A DNA stretch of 64,000 bases from Lentinula raphanica (taxonomy: Eukaryota; Basidiomycota; Agaricomycetes; Agaricales; Omphalotaceae), in the NCBI GenBank assembly GCA_027919835.1, contig JANVFP010000026.1, positions 310,001 to 374,000 on the forward strand. The letters run 5' to 3'. Each line of letters starts with the position of its first letter. The first letter of the stretch is position 1. A program made the translations under genes and the position numbers. Shown here piece after piece: positions 1 to 11,805 of the stretch. The notes below the pieces were generated by a model, which saw nothing but the letters and a program-made list of their open reading frames with translations, was not told where the DNA came from and ran no database searches.

Positions 1-495
1 CAAGGACTATGCTAAGTGTAGTTGGGAGAATGAGATGAAGGCGTTCATTTTGCAATTCCCTTGACCCCCTATCCAGACACGTACAACAAACACCCTATCT
101 GCAATTATCCAGACCCTCTAGCCAATTCTTCAGTTTGTCTCATCGCTATGTATCTGTAGAATCCCTTTCAGCATTTGAACTTGTATAATTCTAAGAATTT
201 CTTCCAATCCTAGCGTGAAATTTGAGCATACTCATATAAGCTTCCCAATGAAACTCGAACATCAGCAAAGGTTCATCATTCCGCCACTCAAACTCTACAT
301 AAATTGCTGTAAGCAAAAAACCAAAGAACAAGACCGAGGAATATTCCTCATCCGTGCAGACACAAAGCAGATTGCCAATATGCTACAATGCAAGAAATGT
401 GTAAAAAGGTGCATCGACTGTGAATAAGATGTGGGGGATATGCGAAAAATGTAAACTAGATTGACCGAAGAATCTAGGTATCATGAAGAGACGAT
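1..495. other. Intergenic edge, no supported gene
   Basis: This stretch lies downstream of the KRE6-like gene and continues past the left edge. It holds only short open frames with no recognisable motif and no plausible splice partners. It may contain the 3' untranslated region of the neighbouring gene. Confidence 0.6.
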
Positions 496-3237
496 CTAAC
501 ATTGACCAAGGAAACTGTTCTTGGGTTGAGCCTGCTTATAGTCATCTACCCAGGTCGTGAGGTTGGGATTGGTATACGCCTCCATATACCTGTACATGTT
601 CGTTAGCAAAGCAGGACAATTCAGGGAACAAACAATCTCACTCGTTGATGTATCTGTTTGGATTTTGATACCAAAGTCAATATCTTAAACATCAATGAAG
701 AGAATAACATATTCTTACGCAGCGGTTGGGAAATCTTCTGGGTCGCACCCGACATTGATACTATCGGATTTTTGATACACACGAATGTAATCAATCGTCA
801 TGATCGCAGGGAACTTGAGGTGGTCGAAATCGACGTATCCGAAATTCTCAGAGATACCAAGGTTAGCGAGAAGGTACTGAAATTCAAGGACATGTTGAGT
901 GAAGTGAATCAGAAAGCCAGATGCGACTGGTCACTCACCAGAGGTTCTTGAGGAACAGGCCGGGCAGATATTTCCACATCACTATCTGCTCCAACTCCAC
1001 CGACATTCAACGTCCATGCCGCCTGACCGTTGTTGATCCAGGTAATGTACTGTGATTTCGTTCAGAACAGTCGTGTTTTTTCTTCGGTCATAGCGAAGCT
1101 CACAGCATCATCGAAACCAGGCTTATATTCCAGACCATAGGTGGCGAAACATGTCCCATTCAGCTGGTAACATTTTTGGGCTGAGAATCGACCAGAAAAA
1201 TTAGCTGAGTGCTTATACATACAAAACGAGCACATACCAGTTTCAGACACACATGAAGTGGCTTGTTGGTACACACCCCGAGGTAAGAGTTGAGTGTCGT
1301 GATACTTGAGTTGTAGATGATCAAGTTATCGGTTGTGTTCTCCCAAATGTACTCATGGTTGAATGGCTTAGAAGAAGAAATTAGACCGGCACATAAATCG
1401 GAAGGAAGCATCGAAGCTCCTTACCGCCCACTGCCCGGATTGAGACACGAATCCCTTGCTATTGGATACCTGGTAGGAACGTAAGCCATTTTCCTTGGTT
1501 AGAGTTAAAGCTCAAGCTAACCTGAGCTTCAAAGATATCGATTTCAGGAGCGGATCGTCCAACATAGCTGCCATCCGAGTGAATGGGTCCAGGATGCGAT
1601 TCACCAGGGCAAGTGCATCTAGAAAGACGCTGTCCGGGAAGGTATGATAATACGCCGTCGTACCCAGGATCGCCATTTTCTGTAGCAGCCAAAGGGAGAC
1701 CATTGAGAGTTTGATTGGGTGCCGTTCCGACATCGCATGCGTCGTAAGTATATGGCCACATCCCGTCCAGACTAGCACCGAAACCCGCTCTTCCTATGAT
1801 GGAGGATGAGCGATATGCATTGCGGTAATTTTTGAAACAGGATGATACCTAGATTGCCCATAGTCCAGACCTACATAGATAATATTTTTTGAACACAGAA
1901 TAAAACTGGGAAGGATCAATACATACTGCAGGCCTATGAAATCGAGAATGAATGAGATCGAACGAATATTGAGACAAATGTCAAATCCGTACCATAGACC
2001 AAGGACATTGTTTGCTCCAGGCAAGTTCACGTCAGCCAAAACTAATCCTCCAGTAAAGCAAAATTTGTTCCATGTCGACATCATGCCGCCCTGGTAGTTG
2101 AGGCCGTGATTCACTTTTTTTGAGAGTGTGATCATAAGCGAACCGTTCTTGGTCGTGATAGCTTCAGGACTGTACCACTCCAAGTTGTTCGTCTGATGAT
2201 CATTTCAGCAAGAAGTCCAACAAGGAGCAATAGGTTGAAACGGGGCCTTGGAAATGCCAAATGCCAGTCCGCACAACAGTCAGACTTACCTGCCAATAAT
2301 GAAGATCAACTGTCTTGTGTATCAGCAACTTGGATCAATGGGACATTGGTGAGAGCACATGCCTGCTTCCCAGTATGGGTCATCCCCTGGATAGAACGTG
2401 CGACCGTCGGTATTGAACTCGTCGCTGAAGATGAGTTGCATCTCGGATTTGTCATAGAAGGAAGTGTAAGTGTAGGCGTCTTGAGGTGTTTCGAGATCTA
2501 TCATGCCCCAGTTGCCTGGCATGCTGGGAACCTGGATTCGATTTCAATGAATCAACGAATGAATCCACGCAATACTAATGTACATACTTGGCCGCTACCA
2601 TTCGTGCCTCCCAGGTTGAATCCACCGTTAGTCGACTCGGAAGGTTTTAGTACAAAATGCGATACGATGGGATACCCAGCACTAGGAAGATCTTGTTCAA
2701 ATATATATCAAACTCTCGAAGTAGAGTGCACTTACAATAGACCAACGAGCGCGACCAGCAATATCGCAAGACAACCTAGGTTAGCGAATCCTCTGGCAGT
2801 CAGGAACGTCCCTCCTTTATCATTCTTTCTGTCACGTTTAGGGTCTGGGTTATGGAGATAGTCGTCTGGTTCGCGGACGTTCAAGGCCACTGCCGCACCC
2901 CAGTCTTGAGGGTCTGGAGATAGAGAGAACTGTGTATCGCAATCGTTCAGAATTGGTGTGTATGACAAGGGTAGAAAATGACCTTTTCAGAGACTGAAGG
3001 TTTGAGAGATGGTGGTCTACGGTCTGCTGCAGCATCGTAAGGAGAGTTCTGGACATCATACAAGTAGCGCGTTAGCGGTTAATCGGGTGTTCAGAGAGCC
3101 ATGGAGCTCACTGCAGATCCCAAACTTCGTATTGAAGGAGGTCCCCGTCGGCTGGGAGACGCGGAAGGAGGAATAAGATTTGTGGTTGAGCTCGCAGGAG
3201 AGCCTGGCATTTGAGAATAAGGTGGTGCCCGACTCAT
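496..3237 (-). CDS. KRE6/SKN1 beta-glucan synthesis protein (GH16 family)
   Basis: Type II membrane protein of the secretory pathway needed for cell-wall beta-1,6-glucan synthesis in yeasts. The N-terminus (from ATG at 3237) is Ser/Pro-rich and cytosolic. A single membrane segment follows near 2735-2790 ([18 protein letters not shown]). The SKN1/GH16 domain starts at VFSDEFN-like [20 protein letters not shown] and includes the catalytic stretch EIDIFEAQ near 1530, with both carboxylates. The end matches the family: [13 protein letters not shown], finishing ...NSFLGQC and TAG at 496-498. The gene has at least a dozen exons. One exon is only 7 nt (1927-1933), and the intron at 2310-2362 has GC-AG ends. 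Splicing these restores DDPYWEAVDLHYWQ and [16 protein letters not shown], both family-conserved. No frameshift was seen. Exon limits in the 650-1500 part are approximate. Confidence 0.9.
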
Positions 3238-3872
3238 AGTCGCGTATTGAGGAGGAGGACGAAACTCGCAAGCAAAGAAAGAGAGAGGGAGTAAAAAGAG
3301 TGTGGTAGAATAGCTCAGTCTCTGCTGAGGGATGCAGAATGGAAAGAATAAAAGTGACAATCAAACAGCTCCTCAGAATATATTGGTTGCACGCGAAACG
3401 TCCATCACAAATATGTCCATTGTCCGGTCCCCGTTCCTGTTTCGTTTTTCAAAAATAGAGTATTTCGACGTCCATTGCTTCAAACTGCTTTGACGAACTT
3501 GTATCTTTGAGCTGAAGCCTGCAATGGCAGCGCTGAACAAGCAGACAGTGTTGATACTTCATGAGAATAGTATCATCTCAATTCCCACTTCCTGATATGG
3601 ACTAAAGTAGACTCGAGCCAGTAACTTTGCACGACAGTCTGAGTCGAGCGCTCAGACGTGTCAGCTGCCGAGAAAGTGATTCCGCTCATCACGTCTCTGC
3701 CAGAGTGACTGGTTCGAGTCTAGGACTAAAGTGAAATAAGCAAATTCAAATTCTGCGAGTAACTGGCACTTCTATAGACGAAGGCGATAATTTACTTCAA
3801 ACACTTCCTACAGGCTACGAACCATAGCGAGAAGATAAAGTACCAGTGGATGAAACGATGTGCCAAAATACC
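3238..3872. other. Intergenic region with a MITE
   Basis: This region lies between the 5' end of the KRE6-like gene and the 3' end of the HECT_2 gene. Apart from the 115-bp inverted-repeat element at 3608-3722 nothing coding is seen. The part next to 3237 should hold the KRE6 promoter. Confidence 0.6.
3608..3722. mobile_element. MITE, 115 bp, with 9-bp target-site duplication
   Basis: Imperfect terminal inverted repeats begin TAGACTCGAGCCAGTAACT on the left and TAGACTCGAACCAGTCACT on the inverted right end. They are flanked directly by the 9-bp repeat GGACTAAAG (3599-3607 and 3723-3731). A 9-bp duplication is typical of Mutator-like elements, so a MULE-derived MITE is inferred. There is no coding capacity. 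A more diverged relative lies at 41883-42003. Confidence 0.8.
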
Positions 3873-6800
3873 TCAAGCCCGCTGTAGCCAGCCAACTTCC
3901 AAGCCAGTCATTGTTCGCATAGTATCAGGATAAGTCCTATTGCTTTCCTTCAACAGGACAGCAAGCCTCTGACAAGTATCCATTGGATAGAAAAGGTACT
4001 CTGCTTGAGGGAATCCCGGGTATCTTTCCAGAACGCTGTAAAAACACAGAACAAGTGAGTAAGAATTGCAACACCGGAGAAGAGCTGCATCGAACGGACG
4101 TTTTGAGCTCCAAATTGGCTTCAGACGGTCCCATGAGTTTATATAACACCTTTGCCGCGTTCATTGAGCCACTTCCTGCAATCGCGTAACGTTTTGAAGT
4201 GGAATATGCGAGCTGTAAATTGGGCTTGAACAACCATATCTATATTATGGTGTTGAATGTTGGGTATCCAAGAAACAAATTTCACGTACAAGCATGCGGG
4301 GGCGCTCGTCCTCTTCATCGGAGATAACAAACCGGTAAGACGCATGTGCGTGTACAAACTCGACCATGTCCTCGACAACGAACGCCGACAATGGAATCCT
4401 CAAAGGGCTATGCAGCAATAATCAGCACCTGGTTGGATGAACAGAGCGGCATACATACTCCGAAAAAGGGCAGACAGGGCGAACAGCAAATTTCAGAATC
4501 TTGAAGACGATTTTTGTTGAATCTGACGGATGCTCCTGACAACGGCCAAGAACAGATCCACAGATACAGCGGACCAGACAATGATCATCACCCTGGTTAT
4601 TAGAATCAGCAACAGATGGGGTGAAATTATTAATATACAAGGAGAAATGTTTTCTCAGAAGTAGCTCCCGAGACGTAGGCCTTATAACACGAGAGTTGTT
4701 TTAACGAGCAATGAAACGACGTAGTCGCTCTTACTCTTGGACGCTTTGTATCAACCGATGAAGCCTGAACGAAGATGAAAACCTGAACTCTACGTTCGGT
4801 TTCCAATCCTCAGTCCATGACCGTTGGTAGGATTTTTCCAACGTCGGTCTTCTTGATCGTCCATAGACAGGAGATACGAATGAGCAGAAGACTCACCTTC
4901 GGTCTGTCAGTGTGTAAGTTGTCTTTGGCCATAGCAGAATCTTCGAACAGAATGTAACTACCCCCAACAAGAGCTTGATCAGGAGTTGGCCAAAATCCAC
5001 TACGTCCATTCTTTATCACATTCTCATTCAGCGTCTGTGAAGAATGGCACATCCAGGCTTCGACTAGTTCCTCCCAGTGTTGTGACGGCAGGTCTCGATA
5101 GGCGAGCTGTGATGATTGGATGAGTTGTAGCGAGCACATCGAACATATAAAACTCGTCGGATTCGCATCCGCAAGTTGTGTAGCGTCGAGAAGTGGGCCA
5201 GACTCTGATGAGTGTGATGAGGAAGATAACGTCGGAAGCTTGATTTCAAAGTGGCCACTTTGAACTTTGATATCCTGCTTTCCTGGTACGACGCGAGCAG
5301 GAAGAACGAGGGGAAGGGAAACCTTGGACCCACTTTTGATGATGATCCGGTCACCATCGTCGGTCTGGTTGTCAGAGAATGAAGGGACGACCTCAGCTTC
5401 AAGGTCAACCCCGGGCTGTGCCCCGGTAACAGTAAAGAATACTAAGACATGATGGAGGTTTTCGTGATGTTCGGCCACATAAATGACATCAAAAGAAGCT
5501 AGATAAATATTGTGAGTCACCACAAGCTAGAAAGGAGTATTTTGTACTTACAATCAGAGTAGGATGAGTCTCCATTGGCTTTACTTGATTGTGACTCGCG
5601 AAGGTTAGCCTTGGAGGACGAGCTCCTCAGCCAAGCCAAAGGAGGCGCGGACATGCTTCTGTCCCGGTTCTTTGTTTTGTGTTTGAGACGAGCCAGTGCT
5701 CCACCAGAAGGTGCAGGAATGGGTAACGTGCTGGTAGAACGAGTAATGCTGATCTGGGGAGGTGGTGCTTCTTTGATAAACTCTGGAAGAGTAAGTAGAG
5801 CTTTCGGATTCTGTACTCTGAGTGAATCGGCTGGAATAGCTTCCCTAATGAATTCAGGGAGCGAAAGCATGGCATCGGGGTCTTTTGTCTTCTTCTGTAG
5901 TAAAGCGTCCTGGTCATGCAACCGCCCGGCATCAGAGTGTTCGGCGAGTTGATCGACGAACGCTTCTCGCTGTGTGAGTTAGAATGAGTGTACAGAAAAA
6001 TACCATCCACTGAAGTGTTCACCTTGGCCATGTCACGTTGTCGAACTTTCTCCAGCCTTGACTGCATCCCACCATCCAATATGACCGATTGATCCTTCAG
6101 AGTTCTCTCGGATGCCTTGTTGATGAGCTCGAGCATACTCTCCAGCTCCTTCACATCTCGGTCACGCTCTTTCTGCTTTCCGGCTGCACGCGAAGACTTC
6201 ACAGACAATTGGGCACCCTCTCTCCTGGCCTTTTCCATCTGCGCAAGCTTGGTGGACTTGAGTTCTACGCGCTGATTATGCAGTTGTGGCGCAACCAGAT
6301 ACAGCCTATCGATGGCCATTGTGACGGCCTCTAGATCGAGTCGTCTTTTCTCGGACATTTGGCCTCCAGATATAACTGGCGATGAGGCTACTTCGCTTCG
6401 TGTTTTCTGTTGATCATGATCATCCACAGAGGACCGCGATTTATGATCGTAGACGGGAAGGGTGTCGTATTCATAGTCTGGAGGATCATATGAGAGGTAT
6501 TCTGTTCGCTCTCTACACATCGACACGACTGTGTCCAGCTCCTCGTCTATTTTTGACCAAAGAAGAGTCGCCTCCACCGCTAGTACTGGCTTGGATCCTC
6601 GGGGAACAACATCCTGCTGAGACGTCGACCGCTGTAACTGAAAATCGCTGAGTTGACGCTTGAGCATGTCAAAAAGGTTGTGTGATTCATTTGGATCAGT
6701 CGAGTTCCAGAAAGAGGTTGTCTGAGTTTTGGAGGAAGGATTTACGAGAATGGAGAGACGATGTAAATGAGAGAGAAGGGCAACGAGTGTTTTGACGAGT

Positions 6801-7394
6801 TCAGTATCTGAGGGTTCTAGAGAGAGCGAGAGTTCATCCACACGAATTCGAAGCTCTTGGATGAGATCTGCATCAGATTCTGAACCTGAAGTTTGAATCA
6901 TTTCTCTAGTGCCTTGAGTACGGAGATTGGAAACGAGGGTGTGGAGAGCTGAGGAAGACGATTCTTCAGCTACTTGAGGAGAGGAAGATTGTGAAGTATT
7001 CGGCATAGAGTGACGGCGGTCTGGAACGATCGTCTTCCATCTGACTGGAAGAGAGAGTAGATTGTTTAATGCCATTATACAGGCCCGTTCGACATGGACG
7101 ATGGAAGGCATTAACTCGTGCTATATATGTGTTAAATGAGGTACACAACAGCCGTTTAATTGAGCTCACCAATGAGCCTTGCGGTCGTGCATCCTCCTGT
7201 GCCTCATGAACCTCCGAAAGATGTGAGGATCCTGCTTCTTCTGACTCCTGTAGCCGTGGAGGCAGTTCTTGGGAAGATACGTTCGCAGAGAAGCTGTTAA
7301 CCGTCAATATCTCTTTTGGAAAAGGAGTGGGTATCGACGAAGTTAGGATATAGCTGTCTACTGGTTCAGACTTGACTTTCGTCAAGGTCGCCAT
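3873..7394 (-). CDS. HECT_2 / UBE3D-type E2-binding ubiquitin ligase
   Basis: The C-terminal part (about 5500 to 3873) matches the E2-binding HECT_2 family (human UBE3D/E2C-binding protein). It contains LPSQHWEELVEAWMCH, a GGSYILFEDS box, the Cys-containing LVRCICGSVLGRC segment, and after splicing the diagnostic MLIWLFKPNLQLAYS and AAKVLYK. The end is ...RTMTGLEVGWLQRA then TGA at 3873-3875. Upstream, about 590 extra codons (7394 to 5565) are predicted in frame: an acidic/Ser-rich start (MATLTKVKSEPVDS), a helical region and a charged coiled-coil-like stretch. An intron of about 53 nt ending in TCTAG near 5500 joins the two parts in phase (SSYSD then SSFDVIYV). UBE3D proteins are usually near 400 residues, so this is either a fusion, a lineage-specific extension, or two genes read as one. 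The HECT_2 identity is firm. The N-terminal linkage is less so. Confidence 0.8.
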
Positions 7395-7676
7395 CGTTGT
7401 CGGTGCTGAAATACTTACAGTGGGGTTGAACCGCTTTTAGAAATTTCCTAAATTACTATCCCACGCTTACGATTGTCTAGACTGCGCAGCGACTAACTGG
7501 AGTCTGTTCAACGGAGAACAACGGAGAAAAGGAGAACGGAGAACAACCAAGAAGAGCAACGAGTGCAGAGAGCGATGAGCAGTGATATCGCAAGATGAAC
7601 GATTGTATAGTGTTACAAGAAAAATTTACATTCATCACATGCAGAGCATCTCCCGAGCTCATTGGACCTTTTTCAA

Positions 7677-9030
7677 CTAGAAATCGGCAACTTGCGTTAC
7701 CAACTTACCCGTGTTCTCCCCTCGAAACAGCCTCATCCACACATCCGGAATCTTCTCGAAATCGGGGCAGCGTACGATGGTTTCCCCACCGGTAACGGTA
7801 AGCTTGCCTTCCTTAATCGCAGATGATAACACCTCAACAGCTTCGCTTCGGCGATGGTAATAGTCCATCACGACGAAGCCTATGGTAGAATTCGCGGCAG
7901 AGTGAGTAAAGAATGAATCAGGATAGTTATCGGGTCCCATTCACCTTTTACGGTGAGACGGTTGATAATCACTTCTCCCCAGTTACTCAAAGCCATCTGG
8001 CTGGAATCATTATTGTAGCCACTGACGGAACCACACGCAGCGATGCAACCATTTCGTTTGACTGCAGAAAAACAAGCATTGAGAACGGGACCACCAACAT
8101 TGTCGAAATAACAATCGGCATATGAAGGTCTTGCAGCCTCAACCAATGCATCTGAGAATGCAGGTGCTTTATAGTTCCTAAGGAGTCAATGGTCATATAT
8201 GATAGTTCACGAACGAAGGAGGTTCGTCGAACGTACAGTGCATGATCTGCACCAATCTTCTTTAACCATTGGCACTTCTCGTCGGAACCGGCGATCGCAA
8301 TCACCTTGCTAGCCTTGAAGACGTGTTTTGCAAGTTGCACAGCGACATTTCCTGTAGCACTGTATTCGCGTTCGACAGCAAGAAAAAAACTCGATATTCA
8401 TCGACTCACCCAGCTGCACCTGAAATGATGATGACCTGGCCCTCCTCCAATTGACAGATTTCTTTCAACCCAAAATACGCCGTCAGACCCGGTACACCGA
8501 CCGCACCCAGGAACACGCTTGGTCCCACTCCCGGGAGGTCAGGAAGGGGATCTGCATCTTCAGCATCAACTACGAGCTGTTCTGCCCATCCGCCAAAGAA
8601 TTGGACCATCGTTCCTTCTTTGAAAGACGGCGAGGTAGACTTGAGCACTCTCGCCACACTGCTAGCGCGCATGAGTTCTCCTAGAGGGATATGCGGCATG
8701 TAAGCACGCTCAGAGTTTCGATTCTGTTGAAGCCAAAGACGCTGAGCTATAGGGGACTTGTTAAGTATCAGGCCAGCAAAATCGGCGAAGACACAAAGCC
8801 ATACCAGGGTCATTACTGATGAAGACAGTTTGAAGCTATGTACGCCATCCAGAACGATTACGGGTGAGTCTGATCATTCATGAGCTTTGAATTCCGACAT
8901 TTACCAAAAGTTGATTGTCCTTCAAGTCTGGCAAGGCCACCTGCTTGATTTCGAATGTTGACTCCGCTTTACCCATTTCTGTAATGGGAAAGCCCGTAGG
9001 GGCGTTCGCGAGAACAATTTGTTTAACCAT
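7677..9030 (-). CDS. Zinc-free MDR reductase (alkenal double-bond reductase/PTGR-like), copy A
   Basis: Medium-chain dehydrogenase/reductase of the NADP-dependent alkenal/enone reductase (leukotriene B4 12-hydroxydehydrogenase) group, which reduces activated double bonds of small aldehydes and ketones in the cytosol. The start MVKQIVLANAPTGFP at 9030 is aligned with copy C. Visible are the EEGQVIIISGAAG nucleotide-binding segment, VIAIAGSDEKCQWLKKIGAD (dinucleotide-fold strand and selector region), YFDNVGGPVLNA, and the terminal LFRGENTGKLVTQVADF. Introns of about 50-70 nt split it into several exons. It is the downstream member of a three-copy head-to-tail array with a decayed middle copy. 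The substrate cannot be told from sequence. Confidence 0.87.
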
Positions 9031-9538
9031 TGTGAACGTATTGAGCCGGACACAAGTTTGATGAATCGGATAGTTGGTGACACAGAGTTGGGATATTGTT
9101 CACATGAATGTTAGCTTGGGTCTCTTTTATACGTATTCGTTGCTAAACTCTGAGGGCGGTAAAATTTGAGTTCACAAATCACGATCATGATATCTTCTCT
9201 TGCAAGATTGTAACGTCCCGGATCAGCCTGGCTAGCCGTCTTGCAGTTCAAGAAGAAGAAATCGTTCTTGCCAAATAAAGTCCTGGATCCTTATTCTGAC
9301 CGTCATGTCATGCATGTGAACATCCGAATCTTCAATGTCTTGAATACATAAGTCAACGGTTTATAGATACAACTCTCCTACCTGACGTAGTCTTACACTT
9401 CTTATACTTCAAATCCTGTGCTATCCCTGTCATCTCAAGCAAGTAAGCAAGGTGGACAATTGTATTGATTCACAAGAGAATATACATACTGATGTCATGT
9501 TGAGCATCTCCCGAGGCTTGAGCTCAGTTTCTTCTCAA
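9031..9538. other. Spacer between reductase copy A and the pseudogene
   Basis: It should contain the promoter of copy A. The part just before 9539 (GAGCATCTCCCGAG and neighbours) resembles the sequence just downstream of copy A (near 7645), so the duplicated unit included 3' flank. Nothing coding is supported. Confidence 0.55.
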
Positions 9539-10240
9539 CTAGAAATAGGCGACTTGCGTTATCAGTTTACCCGTGTTCTCTCCTCGGAATAGTCTCGTCC
9601 ACACATCCGGTATCTTTTCGAACGATGGTTTCTCCACCAGCTATGGTAAGCTTGCCTTCCTTGATTGCAGAAGATATTTTTGTGATGGAAATAGTCTAGC
9701 ATGACGAATCCTATATCAAGCCCGGTCAACAGTGATCATGGATGACTTCGATGAGCTCTTTTTCAATACCTTTAACAGTGAGCCGATTGACGATCACTGC
9801 CCAGTTACTCAGAACCATCTGGTTTGGGTCATTATCATAGCCACTGACGGAACTGGCACACGCAGCGATACAGCCATTCCGTTTGACTGCAGAAAAGCAA
9901 ACGTTGAGAACAAGACCACCAACATTGTCAAAATTTGAACAGTCGGCGTATGACGGTTTCGCAGCTTCAACCAAGGCATTTGGGAATGAAAGTGAATTAT
10001 AGTTCCTAGATTGAATGGTCACTGCATACAATATTCTATGACGAAAGAGGATGGAACGTACAATGCATAATCTGCCCCGATCTTTCTCAGCCATTGGCAC
10101 TTCTCGTTAAAACCGGCAATTGTAATCACCTCGCTAGCCTTGAAGTTACACAGCGGCGTTTCCCGTAGCACTGTAAACGATGTTCTTGATGGCATTGCAA
10201 GGGCACTCAAGGTTTCTCAATTCACCCAGCAGCACTCGAG
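9539..10240 (-). pseudogene. Decayed MDR reductase copy B
   Basis: This fragment is clearly homologous to the 3' half of copies A and C. Recognisable pieces are VITIAGFNEKCQWLRKIGAD, ALVEAAKPSYADC, FDNVGGLVLNVCFSAVKRNG and LFRGENTGKL. The 5' exons are absent: similarity stops near 10240, just after the CACCCAGCAGCAC exon edge. Compared with A and C it lost the QLAKHV part before FKASEV, the RRSEAVE part of the C-terminal domain, and the bases for the VRCPDF segment. The last two shift the frame. With no promoter, no N-terminal domain and broken frames it should be inactive. It still ends with a TAG in the homologous place. Confidence 0.88.
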
Positions 10241-10421
10241 GCATGGGGTAGCTCTTGATGGTGACTTTGGAGGGGTATAGCGTTGCTTATGGTAGTCATC
10301 GACGAATGGAATCCTACGCACGTCTGAGCAAAACAAGCGAAGATATCAAGTCGCATTGAGATGATTCATACATACATGACATGTAATTTCCTTCCCAGCC
10401 TCAGTGTTCACGCGGCCTGAA

Positions 10422-11805
10422 TTAAAAATCGGCAACCTGTGTTACCAACTTGCCTGTATTCTCCCCTCGAAATAGTCTGATCCACACCTGCGGAATCTCC
10501 GCGAAATCCGAGCAGCGTACAATGGTCTCTCCACCAGCTACTGTAAGCTTGCCTTCCTTAATTGCAGAGGATATCACTTCCACAGCTTCACTTCTGCGAT
10601 GGTAGTAGTCAATGACAATGAATCCTATGGTAAGAATGCAGTGAGTGAGAGTTCGTGTCAAGATAGTCTCATCTATCTCTACCTTGAACGGTGAGGCGAT
10701 TGAGGATCACTTCTGACCAATTAGTCAAGACTGTCTGGCTTGGATCGTTGTAGGCACTGATGGCACCACAAGCAGCGATGCGGCCATTCCGTTTGATAAC
10801 GGTAAGACACGCATTAAGGACAGAACCACCAACATTGTCGAAATAACAATCGGCGTATGAAGGCTTTACGGCTTCAACCAATGCATCCGAGAACGAAGGG
10901 GCCTTATAGTTTCTATGAGTAGAGGAAGAATAAGGTGAGTCATGGCAGTTTCGAACAAACGAAGGCAAAGCAGACGTACAAAGCGTGATCTGCACCAATC
11001 TTCTTTAGCCACTCACACTTCTCGTCGGAACCGGCGATCGCAATCACCTTGCTGGCCTTGAAGACGTGTTTAGCGAGTTGCACAGCGACGTTTCCTGTAG
11101 CACTGTGATCACAACTTCAACAGTAGGAATACACTCGAGATTTCCCGACCCACCCAGCAGCACCTGAAATGATAATAACTTGACCCTCCTCCAACTTACA
11201 TACATCTTTCAACCCAAAATATGCCGTTAGACCTGGTATACCAACTGCACCCAAGAACACACTTGGTCCCACTCCCGGGAGATCCGGAAGAGGAAATGCG
11301 TCTTTGGCATCAATCACGAGTTGTTCTACCCATCCGCCGGAGCATTGGACGATGGCTCCTTCTTTGAAAGAAGACGAGGTGGACTTGAGCACTTTTGCCA
11401 CACTCGCAGCTCGCATGCGCTGACCCGGAAGGATAGGGGGCAGATAGGTGCGATCAGAGTTTTGATCCTTCTGTATCCAACCACGTTGAGCTGTTGGTAA
11501 GCGAAAATCAGGAGAACGAAACCGGCGGTCACGACGCGCGAAAAGTCCTGAAAAGTCTCACCAGGATCATTACTGATGAAGATTGTTTTGAGCTAAAAGT
11601 ACGGCCGGAGTAAATTGCCCAAGACAGCATTCGGTGAGATTATCGAACTTCGAGGCTTTTCAAGAATCCCAGAACATACCAGAAGCTGATTGTTCTTCAA
11701 TTCTGGCAAGTCCACCTGCCTGAGCTCGAAGGTAGAATCTGCCCTACCCATTTCTGTAACAGGAAAACCTGTAGGAGCGTTTGCGAGGATTATTTCTTTG
11801 GCCAT
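10422..11805 (-). CDS. Zinc-free MDR reductase (alkenal double-bond reductase/PTGR-like), copy C
   Basis: Intact paralogue of copy A. It starts at ATG 11805 with MAKEIILANAPTGFPVTEMG and ends LFRGENTGKLVTQVADF with TAG at 10422-10424. The exon plan is the same as copy A: GVGPSVFLGAVGIPGLTAYFGL, then EEGQVIIISGAAGWVG, then YFDNVGGSVLNACLTVIKRNG, then the C-terminal FIVIDYYHRRSEAVEVISSAIKEG-type region. Residue differences from A are mostly conservative (VALPDLKDNQ against VDLPELKNNQ), which suggests both are under constraint. Same inferred role: NADPH-dependent reduction of alpha,beta-unsaturated carbonyls. No frame break was noticed. Confidence 0.87.

Noticed and set aside
3705..3725. GGTTCGAGTCT resembles a tRNA/SINE B-box
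   Set aside because: It lies in the terminal inverted repeat of a MITE with a clear 9-bp duplication. No A-box at the right distance, no tRNA fold and no A-rich tail.
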